The notes beneath the pieces are model-generated. The model was not told where the DNA came from. It ran no database searches and saw only the letters and a program-made list of their open reading frames with translations. A program made the position numbers and the translations under genes. From Lineus longissimus (Eukaryota > Nemertea > Pilidiophora > Heteronemertea > Lineidae): a stretch of DNA of 64,000 nucleotides. The DNA is taken from NCBI RefSeq assembly GCF_910592395.1, contig NC_088321.1, positions 12,092,001-12,156,000 of the forward strand. Direction: 5' to 3'. Shown piece after piece: positions 1 through 11,198 of this stretch (the stretch's first letter is position 1; every line of letters begins with the position of its first letter).

Positions 1-40
1 TAAAGTATATTTTTGGCGGTATCTTATTGGTTGCTCGCGA

Positions 41-76
41 GGGGGTGGTGGGGGGGGGGGGGGGGGGGGGGGGGGG
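41..76 (+). repeat. Poly-G tract in unit 1
   Basis: A run of 27 G (50-76) preceded by GGGGGTGGTG. The same place in units 2 and 3 reads GAGGGGGATGGGGGG, and in unit 4 it is a run of 16 G. It is a length-variable G tract with quadruplex potential, and is also prone to assembly error. Confidence 0.85.
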
Positions 77-1550
77 CAGACACATGCAGAGCTCGTAATG
101 TATGTTTGATAACAACCACGATTAGCAACCGTGTAAATATGGAAACGATGTTGATTTTAATGAGAATGAATACCTACTGATTATGATATGCTTGTTACAG
201 GAGACATACCGTGTTGATTATTGAGAATTTAAACAACTAATTGGCAGCATCATGTGCATTGGGCAAGCTATGTTTGGTCTGTTCCTTATGTCTAGTCTAT
301 ATGATTGGGATCTGCGTGGACTTGAATGACCTCGTCGATTGGTTATCGCGTGATGTCGTATTCCCGGTGGGTAAAGGTATCTGTTGGCCTACGAAAAATA
401 CGTGCTTACCTGGAGACAGACAAAAGATTAGTTCATTTTGAGGGGCGTATATAAGGCCCGCATTCATTATTTTTAGCCTTGTTTCTATTGTGTTGCCTTC
501 ATCCACCGTGGTATTGGTCACAAATTTGACTCATTCCACGATCTATCCTCGGGATGAACTGATGTTGTTTTGCGTGTTTTTTTCCGATAGGACAAATATT
601 TACAACTCCAAAAAAGCCGGCTATTTCAGTTTTATATTTTACAGTTCGATCGTGACAGTGCACTTGCATACAGTGTATATGATTTAACAAACAATTGTAT
701 GTGTGAAAATCGACGCCACACAAATACATTACTCCAGATATTATGTTCCCTATAGATGGCAAGTGGTGGGCTACTTCTTCCTATCCACGGGGCAAATTTC
801 GCAGTTGGGAGATTACGATTGTCATACCGAGCGATTTGAACGTTAGCCAGCATCGGTTACTCGTAACATTTTGACCAGGCTTGCATCGAATTCTCATTGC
901 AATCTCTGTCTTCGGACACACGAACAGTTACCTTTTTTTACAGACTGCCAAGACCCTGATTCAAACCTTGTGCCGCAATAAGTATGAAAGCCGATTTACG
1001 AGTGTTGCGTACGTGAGTTTGCGTGCTTGAGCATGCTTGATGACATACACTGAGACCTGTGTTCATCGCAATTCGTCTTTTGTAAGGGTTGCAAAACATA
1101 CATATTTCAATGGAACTTGTCCTTATCCAAATCGAGTGCACGCAAGTACAAATAGTGTCATCTATCCGGGGAAATGTGTCAGTAATGGCTCAGTTCGTCA
1201 TATCTACATATTACTCTGAATTTCGTCAGATATTTTTGAGCCATATTCATTGTGAAATACAGCAAAATGTAAATTATGCATAATACAATTAAATATTAAT
1301 GTCTGTTGTTTGATAAAATACAGCAATCAATTGCTGATCGTTTGATATAATGTAGACGTAATTATACACTTCTGCAATACTCTCCATCACTCCACTAGAT
1401 GGCGCGGAAGTATACTTTTCGCCGCATCGAAGCCACGTGATGACAGAGAATACGTTGTCGGCTGCACTTTCAAAAGGTTTTCGAATTTATTTTACTCTCA
1501 GAAATTAATTGAATTTAAGTGAATGAAACCAACCGCATTTTATTTACTCA

Positions 1551-1814
1551 TCACAGTAGGACATATTGTTGTGACCTAAAGGCCCCCCAATGGCGGTCCC
1601 CAAAAGGAACCATGTTCTGAAAGATAGACACGCCTTTGGGAGACCACGAAGTTACCTTTAATACGATGCATACCTTTATTGCGGTAGACGAAAAACCAAG
1701 TGTATTTGATTTGGCACTGGTCAGTATATAGGCCTGTGCTTCGGCCTCGGTCGGCCTGCCAAATTTCCGAATTCGCATCATGGAAACACAATTGACGCTC
1801 CAGAATTTCAAAAA
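1551..1814 (-). CDS. Candidate minus-strand terminal exon (unit 1), unidentified
   Basis: On the minus strand an acceptor-like CTGACTGACAG precedes an open frame of 88 codons with a stop at 1551-1553, and AATAAA follows seven bases later (TTTATT at 1539-1544 on the plus strand). The frame is open in all four units, and the visible length differences are multiples of three (six bases shorter in unit 2, six longer in unit 3). The frame contains SFGRPTEA-like and GDRHWGAFRSQQYVLL segments that I do not recognise. No upstream exon was found, so it may be noncoding. Confidence 0.25.
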   Translation of the reverse strand, partial: FLKFWSVNCVSMMRIRKFGRPTEAEAQAYILTSAKSNTLGFSSTAIKVCIVLKVTSWSPKGVSIFQNMVPFGDRHWGAFRSQQYVLL

Positions 1815-2171
1815 CTGTCAGTCAGCTCAACCTCGTGCTCATGTTGCCTCTGTCCTGGTTTACACTGACCCGTACTCGAAACTGCAGCGAAAGAGGCTGG
1901 TAGCTTTTTTCTAATAAGTCCGGTTTGCCCGGCTGGGACAGAATTTCTGTTCCACTTCGGTCGGCGGTGGACTTTTTGTGTCGATTGTTTATTTATCTTC
2001 TACTCCGTCAGCTGCGCCACCTAGAGTCAACTTAGATGTGATGGCTGCGCCATCTAATGTAGAAATATTATACGTAACTTAGAAATAATGGCTCCAATCA
2101 ATTATTAGTTGTACTCTCTGCATGTATGGGAAACAAGATAAATACTGCAGAAAAAAATACAGCGACCAGCA

Positions 2172-5100
2172 ATGAAAATTTCCACAGCGATTTATGTTGT
2201 GTTATTCGCCCGACAGGAGGCAGTGCTGGCATTTCTATCCGCAATACTCACATGTTGTTCATCACGTGTCTCAATCCAAGCAAATCTCGGTGAAATTGGA
2301 ACGGCATCAAAAATCGAGTGCTGCCTTCAATGCACTGATAATGACTGTTTGACGATAAACCATATTTTAACTGAAAACCGGTGCCAACTCAGCTTTTCTA
2401 AACCGAAGCCGTTGAACGACGCAATGTCAAACTACAGTGGGGGTCGTTTATATTCAAAATGTAGACGACAGCATTCGGTAAGGGAAACATACCCTGTAAT
2501 AGTCCTGTTTCACCGATCTAGGACAATTTCTGCAAAATCGATTCAGTCGTTCGATTAACTATGTGAACAAGTCTAATTGAAGAGGTGATTGAGTGCAAGA
2601 ACAACTCCAGTCTTTATTTCATGTACTTTAGTATTTTCAGCACTAAACCCCTTCCCTGTCCGTCATTTTTTGCAGATAGCCACATGCAAATGTTTCTGAC
2701 ATGACTGGACAATAGCAACAGAAGGTACTTCTTGCACAAAACTTTTGGATTTTAAAGGAATTGTCATAAAACAGAGCCAATGCCACATTCTGAGAGCAGT
2801 TTTGATTTAAAAAATTCGCAAATCGTTTTGTCAGCCAGCCAACCCAGTGTTTATTTCACTTCTGGTGCTAGCAATATTTTTCAACAGTGACTTCAGTAGT
2901 TCTTGCACTGAGGTCTTCAATTATGAAAGACAATTGGTGGGCGACGCGCCAAGTTGTGCAGTGGTCATGTCGCCATGACATTGGCCTTGGCATTTATCTC
3001 GATTCGAGGTACATTGAACATTATTATACTACATGAAGTTAAAAAAGTGCACGGTCTTAGGTCGGTCAAACTAGGGTAATTAATTACAATGTTTGTAAGG
3101 TACATTTACATGTTGTCAGATTCGCGTGTGCAATGTCCTGTACAGCTACAATACCAAAGCAAAATGCGGAGAATCGATAACTTCGAGTTCAGGTCGCAGA
3201 TTTACCCAGTGCACAAGTTCATTCGATCCCACACCAAAGGTTACACTGGTACATCGATTCGGTTCACATTCATTACGTTTTGACTTGTTTTGCGAGGCGG
3301 AGTTTTGCAAGAGGTCTAAATCAGGATATTTTCAAAACATCTGTTTTAGATCCAAGCAGGATCGATCTTGCATAGCATAGCTTGTTATGTCTTGGAGGGA
3401 TAACTTGAGCAGGTCACGACCACGGGCTGAAGAAGCACCATGTAGTTCACGTTGTTTTCCAGTGTTGATGATAGAATCAATAACACAATGCAGTGCAGTG
3501 CAGTACGTTGGATGCGACATTGACATGCACTCAATGCAAGTGCAGCGTATTGCTAGAACATTGCACCCGCTACTGCTTCTGTCATATTGAAGTGGCACAC
3601 TATATCCGATAGAAGGCGCTATCACTCTTATAATGCTACGACGGAGACAGACTTTCACCAATAAAACACAACAAATGGTGTGCAGCGACAAAGACCCCAT
3701 TAGGTCACGTGGTGTGATATAACAGATGACCCGATGCAATCGTGGACCTTTTATCATGTTTATGCTTTGTTGCAAGTGTTTCCATGAATAAATTGCTTTA
3801 ATGCTGGCATCTTGTGCATTTGATTTGCTGTTGTCGTCACATAATGAACACACAATTATATTCAGAATGATCGGATACCTACCTCATGAATCCTAAGGGG
3901 ATAGATACACGGGGCAGAATGTAAAGTAATTTGAGGCTGGACCCATCAAAGCGAACGGACTTGTTTGAATGAGCGCAACGTTATAAAATTCTGAACATCT
4001 TGAACAAAAAACTTTAGGAGGCCTTCACCGAACGCTCAGCGCCATCTACATACACATGATGCTACCTCCTACTCAACATGTATGGCAAGCCGTGTGTCCA
4101 ATAATTTAGGAAACCTGGTTTTCATCTTTCAAAACTTAGTTTTATGGACGAAAACCAAGCTTTGTTCAATGAAAATAGGTTTTCTTTCAAGAAAACTAAG
4201 TTTTTAAAAACAATTTATTCTTTTTTGAAAAAGTATAAGTTTTATGAAAACCAAGTTTAAAAAAAGATAAAAACTATCTTTTCTTCCATATCACCTAGTT
4301 TTGTATGTTATTCTTCAATAAAAACCTAGTTTCATGAAAAATAAACCCATGGTTTTCTTCCATGAAACTAAGTTTGAAAGAAGAAAAACAGGTTTTACTG
4401 AAACCTAGTTTTTTTACCTCGTCTCCAACCCAACCTCTCCACATCAGACGAACCATGCGTGTCATGCTATGGAGATGAAGTAAAAAGACTAGTTTTTCTA
4501 GCATATGGATTAGAAACTAGGTTTTATAATAAATAACGTAGACTTTTTCAATAGAAACTAGGTTTTGATGAAGACATGTATATGACCTGGTTTTATTCCA
4601 CAAAACCAAGTAATCTTCTTCGAAACTAGGTTTGTATTGAAGAAGCATAGGTTTAATTTTAGTTTTTGACCAAGAAAACGTGGTTTATATAATAAACCTA
4701 ATTGCTTCTCCAATAAACCCCTAATTTCACTGAATAAAAGGTTTTCTTCCATGAAACTAAAATTGGAAAGAAGAAAACCAGGTCTTCTTCAATATAACTA
4801 GGTTTCCTAATGACAAGTTTTGGTCGTGTTTATGCGCAAGTGACTGCACTATTCATCGAATGTGATGATATATAAGATCGGCTATTATTGATCAATTCCG
4901 TATTTGGTGCGCCATTTTGCCTTGAAAGTTCGGAAATGTTCGAGAACATTAGGACATTACTAAAGATGATACAAATGGTGCCACTTATTGATGACGGTCG
5001 AAGGCAGTACTAACGGAACTTGGTGAAAAGGACATTGCATTGAATGATTTTCAGAAAACGTGGGAGAATATTTGCAGTAAAAAAGGAGGTGTAAATCGCG

Positions 5101-6675
5101 TCCAAGATTTATCGCTGTTCATGTGAGCGGTAACAAATCAGATCACGGTTCTAATAGAAGTACTCCTTGTCTAGTTTGGTATACTCTATCGTTTCACTGA
5201 TCTAAAACTGGTTCATTATATGGACAAGGAAATCAAAGCAGAGGCCAGTCCAGCACGAGGCGTCATTACCACAGGACAATTTGCTGTCAACAACCTCTTG
5301 TCTGTCGAAATTGAACATGTTGATTGGCATCAAACGCCCTTTTCTCATGATATCCGGCGTAAAATCGACTATGCAGAGCCGGTCTTAGATCAGCGAAACT
5401 AGAGTCTATGCATGTATTGTTAATTCTGTACACGATTCTTGTAGAATTCAATTATCAGGTAAGAAAAAAAGATCTCAGAAAGAATCTTTGAAGAATATTG
5501 TAAAGAATGTACATGCAAATGTACCAACTGAATAAGACCTTTAAGAAACAGGATTCTCGATCAGGGATGGCGTTCAGAGGAGACAATGGTAATAGTGCGA
5601 GCTTGTACTATTAGATGTGTACAACATTAAACTGGGCATGTATGCGTACAGATGGTACACGTGCATGCACGGTACAAATCATATACAAGTAAAATTGGCT
5701 GGCGAACTTTGTTCACGTAACCTCTTTATTTTCCTCAAGAAGTTTACATCATTCTCTTATCACCTTAGTCACAAACTTGCAATAAGTTCTGCTGTGCATT
5801 TTCAAAACTTTTATTATCATAAGCAAAGTGACTTGATTGTCTTAACCGATTTCACAGGAAATGAAACTTCAATAAGAACACTAAAGCTATATCCGGACTC
5901 TGGCAAGCTTGGATGGGCACAGGCAAGCTACGAAGGCATAATTAAAATTGTCGGTCAATATAAACAGTTCCTCATTGCTACTCCAATGACCCGCCTCTAC
6001 GAAAAGTTCATCATCGTTGGATTGGACGGCCAGTTGCGAGGAAGGCTAAAGTTCCAACACCTGAATAAAATCCAATTTAGCCTATCCAAGTACATGGACG
6101 TTTCATTTCTTCTTCTAAGTGATGCAGATTTGGGCGTTATCACACTTTTCTCTTTGGAAGGCTACTTTACGAAGTATTGTCACAACCGCATATCCAACAT
6201 GTCCAATGGCTCACTAATCCTAATTCTTACATGCAGAAACAAACTTAAGCCTTCCTTGAAATATTCTGCGTACACAAATTCTGGATTATTCGCATTTTGT
6301 TCAGGATTTATCAGTAATGGATCTCTTGTCAGTTGTTTTAATGCGAAGTCAAAACGCTCTAGCCATGCTATATTTTCTGTTAAAAAAACAGTTAAAACCA
6401 CATTCTTCTTCATTAGCGATGTCTACCATCGACTATTAATAGGAACTACTGATAACGAGGTCATGTTTATGAGTTGGCCGAAGGGAAATGGAGTTTCTTA
6501 CCATCAATTAAAACAAGACGACGTCTTCAAATTTAGTGGGGGTAGTCAGTTCGTTTTGTTGAATAATAGTGATCTTGTTCAGTTTTTAACGGATGGTGGT
6601 GCACAAGGAAGAAGAATTCTGACAATGTTGAAGGTGTACTCCCCGAGAGCAGGATGTGAAACGATCAAAGTGTGA
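2172..6675 (+). CDS. Gene A1: predicted secreted apple/PAN-like plus propeller-like protein, two exons
   Basis: Model: exon 1 2172-2477 (102 codons, donor GTAAGG), phase-0 intron, exon 2 5740-6675 (acceptor after TTTTCCTCAAG), 413 residues in all. Exon 1 has a hydrophobic N-terminus to about residue 27, then a cysteine pattern CC-x2-C-x4-C followed by single Cys residues and the ending YSKCRR. This resembles an apple/PAN domain (inference). Exon 2 has alternating beta-strand-like segments around FIIVGLDGQ, RLLIGTTDN and GGSQFVLLNN, suggesting a beta-propeller, and ends near YSPRAGC. Function is unknown; secretion is predicted. The ATG follows a GATAAATA box at 2137-2144, which may be TATA-like. 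The nearest AATAAA after the stop is at 7363-7368. Support comes from four copies with identical exon lengths and from two diverged homologues using the same junction phase. Extra exons within the 3.3-kb intron cannot be excluded. Confidence 0.75.
3120..3380 (+). CDS. A1 alternative terminal exon, Cys-rich (short isoform)
   Basis: The acceptor is ACATGTTGTCAG and the exon opens in phase 0, matching the exon 1 donor. It encodes 86 residues ending SCIA and a TAG stop, with seven cysteines in this copy, six of them shared by all four copies. The interval is 261 nt in every unit with no indel, although the flanks carry indels, and several of the few substitutions are silent in this frame. AATAAA follows at 3660-3665. 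I infer a short secreted isoform: exon 1 joined to this exon instead of the propeller-like exon. I do not recognise the domain. No transcript evidence is available to me. Confidence 0.45.
   Translation: MRVCNVLYSYNTKAKCGESITSSSGRRFTQCTSSFDPTPKVTLVHRFGSHSLRFDLFCEAEFCKRSKSGYFQNICFRSKQDRSCIA
3660..3665 (+). promoter_or_regulatory. Candidate polyadenylation signal of the A1 short isoform
   Basis: AATAAA about 280 bp after the stop of the alternative exon. It is conserved in all four units, and the intervening sequence is also well conserved. Confidence 0.4.
4109..4807 (+). repeat. AT-rich array of AAACCTAGTTT/AAACTAGGTTT motifs (unit 1 intron)
   Basis: About 700 bp made of short segments such as AAACCTAGTTT, AAACTAGGTTT, AAAACCAAGTTT and AAACTTAGTTT, separated by CTTCTTC or GAAGAAG spacers. 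The core variants are halves of the palindrome AAACCTAGGTTT and occur in both orientations, so the stretch can fold on itself. It lies in the A1 intron between the alternative exon and the propeller-like exon. Confidence 0.8.
4990..5402 (+). pseudogene. Decayed coding relic, unidentified (repeated in units 2-4)
   Basis: Translating one frame gives a protein-like string with internal stops: ELGEKDIALNDFQKTWENIC, later VHYMDKEIKAEASPARG and VEIEHVDWHQTPFSHDI before a stop at 5402. Counterparts lie at about 14400-14832, 23650-24067 and 33430-33865; units 2 and 3 have lost the ATG and shifted frame near the end. I do not recognise the source. It sits in the intron just before the propeller-like exon and is probably a dead gene or element fragment that predates the array. 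Confidence 0.3.
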
Positions 6676-6899
6676 CTCAGTAGATCTGAATACGGTTCTC
6701 ATCATTTCCTTCGAAGTTTCTTCAGTAACTAAAAATATCATTATTCTGCCATGGAGCATAATCCACTATTGCCGTTAGGTGGCGCATACAAATGATATAT
6801 GTACCATATGTAACAGAATAGGTAAGCATTTCAAGTTATTTTAAATAGGGACTTTACGAGCTCGGGGTCAGTTAACATGGTAAAGGGCAATGGGTTGTC

Positions 6900-7112
6900 T
6901 TTGATCCTGCGAACTCTTTTCAAGCAAACAAAAAGTTTACACTCAATATGTAAAATGGGTCTTCTTTAAGGCGGACGGCTGCTGCTGATTTCTTCAAACT
7001 GAACGAAGAAAAACAGGTAAATGGCAATGTTAACGCAGGTCGAATGACGAGATTATATTTAGATTCTTCAGAAACATTTGGTTACGATATTAACTGTGGC
7101 TAAAGGTATCAG
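6900..7112 (+). pseudogene. Decayed coding relic downstream of A1 (open in unit 3)
   Basis: In unit 3 (25558-25782) this stretch is open for 74 codons (FDPANSFQ, FFKLNEEKQVNGNVNAG, GYDINCGLRY). Unit 1 has two TAA stops in that frame and unit 2 (about 16330-16540) has an extra T. The mixed state argues for a relic rather than a working gene. The family is not recognised. Confidence 0.28.
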
Positions 7113-7362
7113 TTTGCTTGAGAAAAATACGTGCTTACCTGGAGAGAAAATGACTATACAAAAGAAATATTTAAAAAATATTTGTTAATTTGGAGGGGCC
7201 GAAAGGTCCGCATTTATTTATTTTTGTCCGATTGTACTCCTCCAACACTGTAATGGTGAGAAAGGTTTCTACTCTGATGCCCGATATACACATCCCCATT
7301 TCAACGTACGGAAAATTTTGTAGGAAAAAAAACACGTTTAGGTCTTCCTATTTTTCCCGTAC

Positions 7363-7368
7363 AATAAA
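7363..7368 (+). promoter_or_regulatory. Candidate polyadenylation signal of A1
   Basis: First AATAAA after the A1 stop codon, conserved at 16793 and 26023 in units 2 and 3 and lost with the truncation of unit 4. The distance (about 690 bp) makes use by A1 plausible but unproven. Confidence 0.35.
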
Positions 7369-8106
7369 ATGCTATACAATTTAATCTCACCGTGTACGAT
7401 GAGCTTGCGGTTTGATGTGCGTTTGACCGTTTATTGACTGGATACATGGGAGTAAGAGCCTACAGGCGCCTTTTAATGGTCGTCTTAGGATCCATTGTTT
7501 GGCCCGTTTCAGCGGTTTTCTTCTCTGTTTCCGACGGCAGGAGGAGCGTGAGACTCCCATCGCCAGATCATGACGGCTGCACACGATGCCGAGACAACTT
7601 TTAGTTTGGACAGTACCGGAGGTATTTTCAAAATGGATGGGAATATAGGGCCCTTACTGGTCTATAGTGCGGGATATGATCTATGCAGAATGTTACGTAG
7701 GCCAAGAGTCTCCAACCCAAATGTTCTTGAAGAATATTAACCCGGTTTGGTATCTAGTACACTAGTGGGTTAATCCTACCAAAACTTGCGACCCCGCCAG
7801 ACACGATCAATTTCTCAATCGTACTTAATCCTTCCTATAAAACAATGTACTCGTCGACGTCGGGTTAAGTTGGAGAGAAAATTGTAAACAAATATTTCAT
7901 AGGAATATGTTATCGTGTATAGCGGTCATAACACTGTATTGGGATGGCCTTGTTTCCATTGTGTTGCAAAGGTAAACCAATACCTTTAATTACCCACTGT
8001 GTTATTCAGTGTCGAATTAGTAGGTTAACACTTCAATAAAGAATATACTCATAAATTATTTACACGATTCTTGTATGATTCTTGTATGATTCAAGAACAA
8101 AGCAAA

Positions 8107-8511
8107 GTGGTGGAGAGAGACCCAACACGATTTACGAGATGGGTAAAGGATGCGAATTGGATTCGTAAAACCACCAACATGAATCGATGCACTAAGTCGC
8201 GTGTGGGATCAAAGTCTGACCGCTCCGACATCCAGCAGTCAGATGTCTAACTTCTGAAGAAGAATGGTGCAACCATTTGAAACGTCAATGTGATGATGAA
8301 CATTGATTGTGTAAAAACTGTTGATGACCCAAAGGACTCCACCAGGCATGTCAAAAATGTTGTATGGTTTATTAGACACCATGTGGGATTGCGGAGAGAA
8401 CCAGGATGCGCATGTCGTGTTGGAGTGTTGTCCGAGCTCGGTCGAGTGCATGTTAATCACGCGAATCATGATTTGATGATAGTATACCTTTGTTATTGTA
8501 GTTTTGTTTGA
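8107..8511 (+). pseudogene. Decayed retroelement C-terminal tail (units 1-3)
   Basis: Frame 8107-8250 reads RFTRWVKDANWIRK, then NMNRC, and stops. The unit 2 counterpart (about 17537-17680) reads RFTRWVKEAIRICK and NMNRD. A KEAI-x-I-K ... MNRD motif is typical of the C-terminus of reverse-transcriptase/GIY-YIG retroelements seen in marine invertebrates (from family knowledge). The following 73-codon frame (8290-8511; counterparts 17719-17940 and 27107-27328) starts ATGATGATG but changes residues freely between copies, and is probably the noncoding tail. Confidence 0.4.
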
Positions 8512-10940
8512 TAAGAATTCACTGCAAACATTTTTTTTATACAATATGCATATGATTTGAAGAAAAACATACATGTACTTGCAGACTGAGTATACACTGT
8601 AATATCAGTACGAGTTGATCTCGCTTGCTGACCAACTATGATATGATTCATTAAAAAACAACATACTACGCGGCTTTCAGCCTACATTAACATTGATTTT
8701 CATCAATCAATACTGACGGTTTACCTAATCGTTTAGGAGACAGGGGCAGTGTTCGTTAGGTTTCGACCATATAGACACGATAGACACAATCCCATGAAGA
8801 ATTATTGTTTACGACATCAGACTGATGGCTGGCAGTACCGTACGCCGAACATTATATAAGTGATATGAAAAGCACTTGAGATTATCGTGTGCGGAAGTGC
8901 TTTTTGAAGAACCAGTGGCATAATAAAGGGCTGCCGCTTCCTAGTTTCCTTTGCGCTCTAAAGAACTAGTTCCAGATATGAATGTGCACAAGAAAGGGAA
9001 AATTCGAAATATTACTGAATTATCCCTTATTTCCGTGCAGCGATCATATCTATTGACAACGCGCAGCCTTAGCTGGGGAATATGAAGGCATCATCTTGTC
9101 GGAGGTCGATCACCCCGATACCAAGACGACACTGACAATTATGTTAGATCAGAGTCGTTGCACTATCAGCGAAAAGTCCGGTAAGTTTTTGTCGCCCGAT
9201 GTGTCTACGAGGACTATGAACCCACACACCGGTCGGCAGACGGGGCGGAATAAAATTTCCACATCCGGCTCGCATAGGCTTGAGTAAGTAACTAAGGTAA
9301 CCGAACAGTAAGCAAGTACACCTACCCATGCGCAACCCTAACTGGATTTGGATAATTTTGAAGTGGAAGACTCCATGGCGACGTAATCAAATATCAAATC
9401 GTCTTTAAAGTAGATTTTTGGCGGTATTTTATTGGTTGTTCGCGAGGGGGATGGGGGGCAGATACATGCAGAGCTCGTTATGTATGTTGGATAACAACCA
9501 CGATTAGCAAACATGTAGATATGGAAACGACGCTGATATTAATGAGAATGAATACCTACTGATTATGATATGCTTGTTACAAGAGACATACCGTATTGAT
9601 TATTGAGAATGTAAACAACTAATCGGCAGCATCATGTGCGTTGGGCATGCTATGTTTGGTCTGTTCCTTATGTTTAGTCTATATGATTGGGATCAGCGTG
9701 GACTTGAATGACCTCGGCTATTGGTTATCGCGTGATGTCGTATTCCCGGTGGGTAAATGTATCTGTTGGCCTAAGAAAAATACGTGCTTACCTGGAGACA
9801 GACAAAAGATTAGTTCATTTTGAGGGGCGTATATCAGGCCCGCATTCATTATTTTTAGCCTTGTTTCTATTGTGTTGCCTTCATCCACCGTGGTATTGGT
9901 CACAAATTTGACTCATTCCACGATCTTTCCTCGGGATGAACTGATGTAGTTTGCGTGTTTTTTTCCGATAGGACAAAGATATACAACTCCAAAAAAGCCG
10001 GCTATTTCAGTTTTATATTTTACAGTTCGATCGTGACAGTGCACTTGCATACAGTGTATATGATTTAACAAACAATTGTATGTGTGAAAATCGACGCCAC
10101 ACAAATACGTTACTCCAGATATTGTGTTCCCTTTAGGTGGCAAGTGGTGGGCCACTACTTCCTAGCCACGAGGCACATTCCGCACTTGGGAGATTACGAC
10201 TTGACTGGTTGTCATATTGAGCGATTGGAACCTTAGCCAGCATCAGTTACTCGTAACATTTTGACCAGGCTTAAATCGAATTCTCATTGCAATCTCTGTC
10301 TTCGGACACACGAACAGTTACCTTTTTTTACAGACTGCCAAGACCCTGATTCAAACCTTGTGCCGCAATAAGTATGAAAGCCGATTACGAGTGTTGCGTA
10401 CGTGAGTTTGCGTGCTTGAGCATGCTTGATGACATACACTGATCTGTGTTCATCGCAATTTGTCTTTTGTAAGGGTTGCAAAACATACATATTTCAATGG
10501 AACTTGTCCTTTTCCAAATCGAGTGCACGCAAGTACAAATAGTGTCATCTATCCGGGGAAATGTGTCTGTAATGGCTCAGTTCGTCATATCTACATATTA
10601 CTCTGAATTTCGTCAGATATTTTTGAGCCATATTCATTGTGAAATACAGCAAAATGTAAATTATGCATAACACAATGAAATATTAATGTCTGTTGTTTGA
10701 AATAATACAGCCATCAATTGCTGATCGTTTGATATAATGCTATAAGCCGTAATTATACACTTCTGCATTACTCTCCATCACTCCACTAGACGGCACGGAA
10801 GTATACTTTTCGCCGCATCGAAGCCACATGATGACAGAGAATACGTTGTCGGCTGCACTTTCAAAAGGTTTTCGAAGTTATTTTACTCTCAGAAATTAGT
10901 GAATTCAAGTGAATGAAACCAACCACATTTTATTTACTCA

Positions 10941-11198
10941 TCACAGTAGGACATATTGTTGTGACTTAAAGGCCCCCCAATGGCGGTCCCCAAAAGGAAC
11001 CATGTTCTGAAAGATAGACACGCCTATGGGAGACCAAGAAGTTACCTTTAATACGATGCATGCCTTTATTGCAGTTGACGAAAAACCAAGTGTATTTGAT
11101 TTGGCACTGGTCAGTCTATAGGCCTGTGCTTCGGCCTCGGTCGGCCTGCCAAATTTCCGCATTATGGAAACACAATTAACGCTCCAGAATTTCAAAAA
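10941..11198 (-). CDS. Candidate minus-strand terminal exon (unit 2)
   Basis: Counterpart of 1551-1814 with a six-base in-frame deletion (CVSIMRKFG). AATAAA is preserved on the minus strand just after the stop. Confidence 0.22.
   Translation of the reverse strand, partial: FLKFWSVNCVSIMRKFGRPTEAEAQAYRLTSAKSNTLGFSSTAIKACIVLKVTSWSPIGVSIFQNMVPFGDRHWGAFKSQQYVLL

Larger units (their letters stand above)
1..9405 (+). repeat. Tandem array unit 1 (~9.4 kb)
   Basis: This segment aligns end to end with 9406-18836 and 18837-28227, so it is one period of a head-to-tail array. Position 1 is only the window edge and the unit phase is my choice; the array probably extends further left. It holds gene A1 (2172-6675), the alternative exon (3120-3380), the palindromic AT-rich array (4109-4807) and three decayed coding relics. 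The non-genic stretches (1-1550, 1815-2171, 6676-9405) show only unit-wide similarity between copies. This copy lacks the local duplication near 950 that units 3 and 4 carry. Confidence 0.92.

Noticed and set aside
1089-1283. 64-codon frame conserved in all four units (counterparts 10476, 20135, 29500)
   Set aside because: Begins without ATG; the few changes are split between silent and replacement, and another frame is about as open. Not enough to call a gene.
3332-3853. Minus-strand frame of 173 codons
   Set aside because: It is antisense to the candidate short-isoform exon and its 3' region, and the counterparts in other units are broken into shorter pieces.
5638-5739. In-frame ATG and open frame directly upstream of the A1 terminal exon (also A3, A4; and 41976 in A5)
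   Set aside because: The open stretch is the pyrimidine-rich tract before the acceptor, which naturally codes hydrophobic residues. A2 has stops there. A spliced model agrees across six genes.
7387-7584. Minus-strand frame of 62-65 codons in units 1-3
   Set aside because: Most differences between copies change amino acids and there is no splice or start context. The nine-base indel being in frame is weak evidence alone.
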